Shown here one piece after another: positions 58,106 through 64,000 of a DNA stretch of 64,000 bases. Position 1 is the stretch's first letter. Each line of letters starts with the position of its first letter. The stretch spans positions 452,639,096 through 452,703,095 of the forward strand of contig JASDDO010000026.1 in NCBI GenBank assembly GCA_030015575.1. The letters run 5' to 3'. The notes beneath the pieces were generated by a model that was not told where the DNA came from, ran no database searches, and saw only the letters and a program-made list of their open reading frames with translations. This stretch comes from Agapanthus africanus. Taxonomy: Eukaryota; Streptophyta; Magnoliopsida; Asparagales; Amaryllidaceae. The translations under genes were made by a program, and so were the position numbers.

Positions 58106-58572
58106 ATGTGTCCTCTATATTTTGTATGAATCTCTTGAAGTATGAGCGGCGAGTTTTATTATGTTCTCCCATGTTTGCACGCCTTTTTCCTAGAATTTTA
58201 TCATTTCACTATTGTTGTTGCTGATGCCTTTAATATGCATGGTGCCATTCTATTTTCTAGTGCACGTCAAATTTGGGTCTCACACGTTCCGCACGTGGGA
58301 CCATTTGATGGGACTGTTCACAAAATTTTCCATGCCGCATTTTTAGCGCGCAGTATCAGATGCATAAAAAAAGAGCCTTGGAAATAGTTATTTCTCCTTG
58401 ATTTTCGATGCCTTTCCTTTTTGGGCCTTGGAAACATCTTTCGCCTGCAAGATTTTTCGCGCATGGTACTTAATGCACCTCTTTATATTCTTGAGGCCAT
58501 AGCCTATTTTCTCCTCACAGAAAAATTCATTCCCATATCGACGTGATTTAATTTGAGGAGTATCTGAGCGTT
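58106..58572 (+). other. Spacer between the two antisense ORFs
   Basis: AT-rich, no coding signal. It contains one CACGTGG-type G-box near 58294 and pyrimidine-rich stretches that could serve as splice acceptors. No AATAAA follows ORF 1 before ORF 2, which fits a shared transcript. Confidence 0.4.
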
Positions 58573-59100
58573 ATGGCCTGCAACCGTCCACACGCTCGTC
58601 GGCAGCCATGGGAAGTGCCCATCGAGGAGATGATCCCCCGCTTTGCCGCTCGGCTAGTGGATCCGCTCCTTACTGACGACGAATGCGACTCAGCCGTGCA
58701 TGAACTCTCGATCCGTAGGGGATCTCCCCTCCCGATGGGTTCCTTCTGGCTCCGGATGATTCTCACGATCGTGCTTGCCGACATTCCTCCTCACCCAGCG
58801 GAGATGACCCTGGCAATGCTTGATGCGGCGGAAGAAAAGCTCGAGGGCTTTCATGAAGCGTGCCTGATTACCCAGGCCTTGAAGGCCTGCTCAATTCGTC
58901 TGTTGAGCGAGATAAGGGCCCGGCGAGCCATTATGTTTGCTTTCGCGGACGAACACGGCACCAACCGATGGGGAGCGACTCCTCGCGAGAATCGTCGTTT
59001 CGATGTGCTGGAGAAAGCGGAGAGAGAGATGGAGAATCTTGTCCTTTGCTTCATCAACCCCTGTGTCGTTGATCCTGTGTTTGGTGATCTTTTTCGTTAG
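58573..59100 (+). CDS. Tat antisense extra ORF 2 (175 aa), diverged relative of ORF 1
   Basis: Starts at gcgttATGG and ends at TAG 59100. LDAAEEK (83-89) and FINPC (160-164) lie 77 residues apart, against 78 in ORF 1. The stretch before them (WLRMILTIVL against LLRLIVLAI) also aligns, and both end within about a dozen residues after NPC. This suggests a tandem duplication followed by strong divergence. The frame is intact and GC-rich. The ORFs are separated by 467 bp without an obvious promoter, so they may be dicistronic, alternative products, or have separate starts. No known domain was recognised. An AATAAA lies about 95 bp after the stop. Confidence 0.7.
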   Translation: MACNRPHARRQPWEVPIEEMIPRFAARLVDPLLTDDECDSAVHELSIRRGSPLPMGSFWLRMILTIVLADIPPHPAEMTLAMLDAAEEKLEGFHEACLITQALKACSIRLLSEIRARRAIMFAFADEHGTNRWGATPRENRRFDVLEKAEREMENLVLCFINPCVVDPVFGDLFR

Positions 59101-59192
59101 TGTAGAACCCCTTTTTTTTTGTACATACTCATGAATAAGAGTATCTGCCCTTTTTTGCTTTGAATTGTATTTTGCATCCATTTTGGTTTATG

Positions 59193-59198
59193 AATAAA
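59193..59198 (+). terminator. Polyadenylation signal of antisense transcript
   Basis: AATAAA after T-rich sequence, 93 bp past the ORF 2 stop; a near match (gaataag) lies at about 59133. Confidence 0.5.
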
Positions 59199-59329
59199 AG
59201 ATACAATTTTCCTCTCAGTGATGTGTCCCCTTTTCATTGAATGCATTCTGCGGATATTCTATCTTAATCTTCTTGCACAGCCGTGGCTTAGGATTCAGGG
59301 TTAGGATCTGTTTCCTGAGGCCTTTGCAT

Positions 59330-59502
59330 CTTATGAGCCACGAGGGTCTCATAAGGAGTCTTTCTCCCTATAAGTCGAGAGGATCCCATAGGTGTGAGTT
59401 CTTCTTAAGGATCGTGAGGATCCTTAAGCGGGTTTTCCCTTGAGAGTCGCAAGGATCTCACAAGAGAGTTTTTCTTCCTTACAGGTGGCGAGGGCCTGCA
59501 AG
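59330..59502. repeat. Hairpins with tcgtgaggat-type loops, cluster 1
   Basis: CTTATGAG (59330-59337) / CTCATAAG (59348-59355); CTTAAGGA (59404-59411) / TCCTTAAG (59421-59428); CTTGAGAG (59439-59446) / CTCACAAG (59457-59464, one mismatch); CTTACAGG (59478-59485) / CCTGCAAG (59495-59502, one mismatch). A weaker member is at about 59367-59391. Loops are 9-10 nt variants of tcgtgaggat. Confidence 0.8.
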
Positions 59503-59559
59503 TGCCGGGTGTGATCACCTTTTTCCATGTTTCACGGGGTTAGGGGTCTCACAAGGTAT

Positions 59560-59900
59560 CGTAGTTTAAAGACGTCGCGGTCAAGGTTAAGGACCTCATA
59601 GTCCATGGATTTAAGGACTCCACAGTCCGATGTTAGTTTTAAGACATCCCGGTCAAGGTTAAGGACCTCATAGTCCATGGATTTAGGGACTCCACAGTCC
59701 GGGGTTTGGTTGCAGGGACCCGCCACCTCTTTGAAGACGTTGAGGAATTACAACGCCAGGTATCAAAGGAGTGAAGAGATGTACCCTTAAACCAAGGCGA
59801 AATCCGTAGGGAATCGGGGGGGTTGATCGTTAGTTTTAAGACATCACGGTCGAGGTTAAGGACGTCATAGTCCGTGGATTTTAAGGACTCCACAGTCCGG
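59560..59900. repeat. GGAC...GTCC hairpin repeats and 80-bp block shared with the LTR
   Basis: Repeats of aaggacctcatagtccatgg and aaggactccacagtcc alternate with degenerate gac...gtc members. A block at 59715-59792 (cctctttgaagac...gaagagatgtaccc) is also found twice in the LTR, at 54126-54200 and 54726-54810. Confidence 0.75.
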
Positions 59901-59909
59901 TGTTTGCTC

Positions 59910-61225
59910 TGGATGCTTCACACGGGTTCACTGCCGTGCTTGGCGAGGACCAGGCTCCGCTCTGGACGTTTTCCACGGGGTCAAAGAGTGACGTTATCCG
60001 CGTTCCACGTGACCAGGAAGTTTGCACTAGATGCTTCACACGGGTTCATTGCCGCATTAGGCGAGGACTAGGCTCCGCTCTGGATGCTTCGCACGGGTTC
60101 ACTGCCGTGCTCCGCGAGGACCAGGATCCGCTCTGGACGTTTTCCACGGGGTCAAAGAGTGACGTTATCCGCGTTCCACGTGACCAGGAAGTTTGCACTA
60201 GATGCTTCACACGGGTTCACTGCCGCGTTAGGCGAGGACTAGGCTCCGCTCTGGATGCTTTGCACGGGTTCACTGCCATGCTCTGCGAGGACCAGGATCC
60301 GCTCTGGACGTTTTCCACGGGGTCAAAGAGTGACGTTATCCGCGTTCCACGTGACCAGGAAGTTTGCACTAGATGCTTCACACGGGTTCACTGCCGCGTT
60401 AGGCAAGGACTAGGCTCCGCTCTGGATGCTTCGCACGGGTTCACTGCCATGCTCTGCGAGGACCAGGATCCGCTCTGGACGTTTTCCACGGGGTCAAAGA
60501 ATGACGTTATCCGCGTTCCACGTGACCAGGAAGTTTGCACTAGATGCTTCACACGGGTTCACTGCCGCGTTAGGCAAGGACTAGGCTCCGCTCTGGATGC
60601 TTCGCACGGGTTCACTGCCATGCTCTGCGAGGACCAGGATCCGCTCTGGACGTTTTCCACGGGGTCAAAGAGTGACGTTATCCGCGTTCCACGTGACCAG
60701 GAAGTTTGCACTAGATGCTTCACACGGGTTCACTGCCGCGTTAGGCGAGGACTAGGCTCCGCTCTGGATGCTTCGCACGGGTTCACTGCCATGCTCTGCG
60801 AGGACCAGGATCCGCTCTGGACGTTTTCCACGGGGTCAAAGAGTGACGTTATCCGCGTTCCACGTGACCAGGAAGTTTGCACTAGATGCTTCACACGGGT
60901 TCACTGCCGCGTTAGGCGAGGACTAGGCTCCGCTCTGGATGCTTCGCACGGGTTCACTGCCATGCTCCGCGAGGACCAGGATCCGCTCTGGACGTTTTCC
61001 ACGGGGTCAAAGAGTGACGTTATCCGTGTTCCACGTGACCAGGAAGTTTGCACTAGATGCTTCACACGGGTTCACTGCCGCGTTAGGCGAGGACTAGGCT
61101 CCGCTCTGGATGCTTCGCACGGGTTCACTGCCATGCTCTGCGAGGACCAGGATCCGCTCTGGACGTTTTCCACGGGGTCAAAGAGTGACGTTATCCGCGT
61201 TCCACGTGACCAGGAAGTTTGTACT
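59910..61225. repeat. 171-bp tandem array, about 7.7 units
   Basis: Unit starts (tggatgcttc) at 59910, 60081, 60252, 60423, 60594, 60765, 60936 and 61107, exactly 171 bp apart. Each unit has a 53-bp, a 65-bp and a second, related 53-bp part. Units differ by only a few bases. Because 171 is divisible by three, one plus-strand frame stays open for 474 codons; I treat it as a by-product, since it is an uninterrupted repeat of 57 residues with no domain. It lies in the 3' region of the Tat element, where such arrays are known to arise and can seed satellites. Confidence 0.95.
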
Positions 61226-61915
61226 GATTGTATCCGCATTTCACGGGATGGAGGCTTGACTGTTGGCGATATGTATACCACCGAGCCATGGAACTGGGAG
61301 CTGCCGCTGCTCTGCTTTGTTTGAAGTCATGTCCGTTGTTACGAGACGAGTGTTTGGATGATCTCTAGGTCGCTTGTGGCCCGTCGAGACCTGGCTTCTT
61401 TTTTCTGATGAAACCTGGGGGAGAAGTATGATCCCTTTTTGTTTACGCCTTTGGATTGTGTACAGGGTGTGATGGAATATCACCTGTAGGGCATAAATTT
61501 TATTTTTATTTTATTTCTTTTTCCGCGATGCTCTATCATTTCAGCTTTTATATCGCGAAAATCGCGATTGCCCAATCATTTCGGCTATTTTTCGCGGTGC
61601 CCAATCATTTCGGCTATTTATTTATTTTCTGCTCGCTACTTTTTATTGCGAGTTGCCCCATCATTTCGGCTATTTTTCATGCCTTCGTTTTTACTTGCTG
61701 CTTTTTATTGCAAGTTGCCCCATCATTTCGGCTATTTTGTAGGCATGCGTGGCTTGCTAGCTTTTCGTTACAAGCCTGGGTTTTAGGCACCGATTTTGGC
61801 ATCAGCACCGCTACAACTGGAACGTTGCCAGGAGCGAATCATCATTTGCTTTTGTCGATGACGAACAAAGGTGGCTCAGCAAACAGGGTTAAGGGTCCTG
61901 TCGACCAAGGCTTTT
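61226..61915. other. Tat 3' region: catttcggctattt repeats and small hairpins
   Basis: The motif atcatttcggctattt occurs four times (about 61575, 61605, 61662 and 61722). Between copies lie CTCGC (61632-61636) / GCGAG (61648-61652) and CTTGC (61694-61698) / GCAAG (61710-61714) with a near-identical loop. The 153-aa plus-strand frame at 61456-61917 spans this low-complexity DNA and is not credible. Confidence 0.6.
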
Positions 61916-62406
61916 GACTTCATGAGCCGTAAGGGTCTCACAAAGGTATTTCTCCCCGCGAGTCGTGAGGATCTCGTAGGTGTGTTTTCTCCTTAGGGAT
62001 CGTGAGGATTCCTAAGTGTGTGCTCCTCTGTAAGTCGTAAGGATCCTACGAGAGGACTTTCTCATTATGGGTCGAGAGGACCTATAAGGGTTGGACTTTG
62101 TTGGGGAAATGTTTATTCGCGCCCGTGGATTGTATACAAGGGTCAGTATTGAGCCTCTTGTAGGGCAATATCGGAGGTTGTGGGGGATTTGCTTAAGAAC
62201 AGGTTCAGGTTTCTGTAACTTAAGACTTTCAAATCTCATGAGCCGTGAGGGTCCCATAAGAGAATTCTCCTTACGAGTCGTGAGGATCTCGTAAGTGTAT
62301 TTTCTCCTTAGGAATCGTGAGGATCCCTAAGTGTGCTGCTCCTTTGTGAGTCGTAAGGATCTCACGCAGGTGGTTTCTCCTTACAGGGTCGAGAGGACTC
62401 TGTAAG
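61916..62406. repeat. Hairpins with tcgtgaggat-type loops, cluster 2
   Basis: Best members: CTTACGAG (62270-62277) / CTCGTAAG (62288-62295), CTTACAG (62380-62386) / CTGTAAG (62400-62406), CTTAGGGA / TTCCTAAG near 61992-62015 and CTTAGGA.. / ..CCCTAAG near 62307-62332. The outer CTTA/TAAG is fixed; inner bases vary in complementary fashion. About ten members in all. Confidence 0.8.
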
Positions 62407-62423
62407 TGTCCTTTAACGAGGTT

Positions 62424-62700
62424 GCGCCCTTTCGGGTTTTCACAAACACTCGCCGGTAGTCCTGCTGTTTTTACTCACGGAGCCCTTTCGGGTTTTCATC
62501 CGTGCCCATTTTGCTTATGGACATACCGTTTTTTTTTATTTATATCATTTTTACTCTTCTCTCTTTTTTTTTACAAGGTCGCGCCCTTTCGGGTTTTCAC
62601 GAACACTTGCCGGCAGCCCTGCTGTTTTTACTCACGGAGCCCTTTTCGGGTTTTCATCCGTGCCCATTTTGCTTATGGACATACCGTTTTTTTTTTATCA
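62424..62700. repeat. Direct repeat pair, offset 157 bp
   Basis: gcgccctttcgggttttcac at 62424 and 62581, continuing to catttt...gacataccg followed by a T run in both. Each copy contains a CACGGA...TCCGTG hairpin enclosing CCC/GGG. The frames at 62422-62753 are by-products. Confidence 0.85.
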
Positions 62701-62749
62701 TTTTTTTTTCTTTATTTATCCATCTCGTCAACCTAAGGACGTTACGGTG

Positions 62750-62860
62750 GTAGTTTAGGGACGTTTCGGTCCGTCGATAGTGTAAGGACGTTTCGGTCCG
62801 CTGTTAGTTTAAGGACGTTTCGGTCCGACGATAGTTTAAGGACGTTTCGGTCCGCTGTTA
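62750..62860. repeat. Four GGAC-gtttcg-GTCC hairpin repeats
   Basis: About 29-bp spacing: tagtttaaggacgtttcggtccg with variable four-base linkers. Same architecture as the LTR repeats at 54332-54520 but a different loop. Confidence 0.75.
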
Positions 62861-62955
62861 TAGGAAGGCCGGCTGCTGCTTGTAAAGTCTGAGCCTAGGA
62901 AGATAGCGAGCGGACATAGTCGTCGTCATCCATCATTGACCTAGGCTGCAGCTTA

Positions 62956-64000
62956 TTAAGCATGGTATTTCTTCAAGAAGCAGCCGTTTACTGGCCTGAA
63001 AGGCCTTTCACCGTGCATGTCCATGAGTAGGTAGGCTCCACCCTGGTAGACCTTGTCTATGATGTACGGGCCTTCATAGTTTGGCTCAAATTTTCCCCGC
63101 TTGGCGCGATTGGGGATCATAGGTCTTTTGACCACTAGTACGAGTTCGCCTGGGCGGAATGTCCTCGGCCTGGTCAATCTTTCGTACGAGCGCGTCATCT
63201 TTGCTTTGTAGGCTTCTAGATGTTGTTGCGCTATGAGCCGGGTTTCATCGAGGGCGTCAAGCTCCTCAAGCCGAAGGTGAGCATTTTCTTCGTTCGTCAG
63301 CTCGTGGTGGACTGCTACTCGTAGAGAGGGTAACTCTATCTCAAGGGGGAGAACTGCTTCCGTCCCAAATACCAACGCGTACGGCGTTGTGTTCGTGGCC
63401 GTCTTGAATGTAGTTCGATAAGCCCAAAGGGCTTCTTGCAGCCTTTCGTGCCAGTCCCTCTTATTTCTGGAGACGGTCTTTTTTATGATCTTCGTCAAGG
63501 TCTTATTGAAAGCCTCGGCTAGACCGTTAGCTCGTGGGTTGTAAACTGAAGAATATCTCCAGTCTATATTGTGCTGCTGTGCGAAGCGGCTAATCTTATG
63601 GCTTCGGTAGGCCGGCCCATTATCGGAGATAATCCGTCGTGGAGTTCCGAACCGATAGATGACTTGCGTCTTGAAGAAATGGAGGATATTCTCCGTCTTC
63701 ACTTCCTTCAGTGGTACTGCTTCTGCCCATTTGGAGAAGTAATCAGTTGTCGCCAGGATAAAGCGGTGTCCCTGGGATGATGCTGGCTCAATGGGGCCGA
63801 CTATGTCAGTCCCCCACATTTCGAATAGCCAACTAGCCAGCGTCGGGTGCAGTGGATTCGGATGTTGGTGGATGAAGTCTCCATGGATCTGGCATGAGTG
63901 GCATTGCTTCGCATACTCGAGGCAGTCCTGGATCATCGTGGGCCAGTAGTAACCCATCCGTTTAACTTTTAACTTCATCTTTGGGCCTGCTTGGTGAGAA
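62956..64000 (-). CDS. Tat-lineage gypsy pol, integrase end (partial)
   Basis: Open to the window edge; the upstream frame reads SHQAGPKM before the first Met in view, so the true start is outside. Residues counted from that Met: zinc-binding CX2C (26, 29), integrase core with D58 (GTDIVGP), D119 (ISDNGP) and E155 (ANGLAEAF), giving the D-60-D-35-E spacing of a retroviral-type integrase with all three acids present. The C-terminal domain has GELVLV and NYEGPYII, then the stop TAA at 62956. There is no chromodomain. The close resemblance to Tat/Ogre/Retand integrases is from memory. The frame is uninterrupted over 348 codons, so the element may be young. Its product would insert reverse-transcribed DNA in the nucleus. 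Confidence 0.93.
   Translation of the reverse strand, partial: SHQAGPKMKLKVKRMGYYWPTMIQDCLEYAKQCHSCQIHGDFIHQHPNPLHPTLASWLFEMWGTDIVGPIEPASSQGHRFILATTDYFSKWAEAVPLKEVKTENILHFFKTQVIYRFGTPRRIISDNGPAYRSHKISRFAQQHNIDWRYSSVYNPRANGLAEAFNKTLTKIIKKTVSRNKRDWHERLQEALWAYRTTFKTATNTTPYALVFGTEAVLPLEIELPSLRVAVHHELTNEENAHLRLEELDALDETRLIAQQHLEAYKAKMTRSYERLTRPRTFRPGELVLVVKRPMIPNRAKRGKFEPNYEGPYIIDKVYQGGAYLLMDMHGERPFRPVNGCFLKKYHA

Larger units (their letters stand above)
53528..64000 (-). mobile_element. Tat-lineage Ty3/gypsy element, 3' half
   Basis: The left end TGTTCCCC replaces duplicated L-c sequence exactly after tacct (53523-53527, probable TSD; the partner lies outside the window). In minus orientation: pol integrase (64000-62956), a long 3' region with tandem repeats and hairpins (62955-59199), two antisense ORFs (59100-57599), PPT (56963-56951) and 3' LTR (56950-53528). 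Tat-lineage plant elements are known for antisense extra ORFs and for tandem repeats between pol and the 3' LTR, which agrees with this order. It is present only in duplicate B. Confidence 0.8.

Noticed and set aside
57691-59181. Minus-strand ORFs of 68-96 aa opposite the antisense genes
   Set aside because: Shadows of the GC-rich plus-strand frames; no motif and no start context.
59910-61225. CRISPR-like array
   Set aside because: Units are contiguous 171-bp repeats without unique spacers, in plant retrotransposon DNA.
59900-61324. 474-codon plus-strand ORF across the tandem array
   Set aside because: It stays open because the 171-bp unit is divisible by three and has one stop-free frame; a pure repeat of 57 residues with no domain, antisense to pol.
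61456-62753. Hydrophobic plus-strand frames resembling membrane proteins
   Set aside because: Generated by T-rich repeats (catttcggctattt and T runs); not conserved and antisense within the Tat 3' region.
1-64000. tRNA, rRNA or host protein-coding genes
   Set aside because: No cloverleaf or A/B-box pair, no rRNA-like stretch and no multi-exon host protein was recognised; absence cannot be proven by eye.

Overview
The window looks like intergenic DNA from a large, repeat-rich plant nuclear genome. I found no convincing host gene, tRNA, rRNA or CRISPR array. Nearly everything can be assigned to nested LTR retrotransposons, recognised by TG...CA termini, 5-bp target-site duplications (TSDs), initiator-Met tRNA primer sites, polypurine tracts (PPTs) and pol motifs. 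Family names are from memory of signature sequences and were not tested by search. The species cannot be told from this sequence.

Layout. (1) 1-26.9 kb: a minus-strand, apparently non-autonomous element 'L1' (Del/Tekay-like signatures, LTR about 4.6 kb, internal region about 2.9 kb without gag-pol). It is interrupted by a copia LTR (1-1146), two solo LTRs of its own broad family (L-a 1438-5148, TSD aagta; L-b 6439-10098, TSD ataac) and a complete but degenerate Ty1/copia element, Copia-1 (11202-20774, TSD tggtc). (2) 26.9-35.4 kb: a copia LTR scrap, a 3' LTR fragment L-c, a copia relic with a broken pol (Copia-3) and a truncated LTR, L-e. (3) 35.4-53.5 kb: a second tandem copy of 17.4-28.0 kb (period 18,036 bp, joined at a short microhomology), later split by the L-family element L-d (43557-51021, TSD cacaa). 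(4) 53.5-64 kb: the 3' end of a minus-strand Ty3/gypsy Tat-lineage element: a 3.4-kb LTR, two antisense ORFs that look like diverged duplicates with their own TATA box and possible 5'UTR intron, a 171-bp tandem array, and the integrase end of pol running off the window.

Two signals go beyond cataloguing. First, three unrelated retrotransposon families here carry short hairpins in which the loop or centre stays fixed while the two arms change together. One such stem shows a compensatory C-G to T-A change between the two copies of the recent duplication. Second, the L-family LTRs, otherwise very divergent, share small blocks bounded by good splice signals (acceptor / 65-75-bp block / GTGAGT donor; acceptor next to a GAGTTGGCAACTC palindrome / block / GTGGGT donor; tctag acceptor). 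This suggests a multi-exon spliced leader inside the LTR.

Relative timing from nesting: Copia-3, L-c and the copia scrap are oldest; then L1; then Copia-1 and the solo LTRs inside L1; then the tandem duplication, which carries the 3' part of Copia-1 and the 5' LTR of L1; and last L-d and probably the Tat element, which occur only in the second copy.
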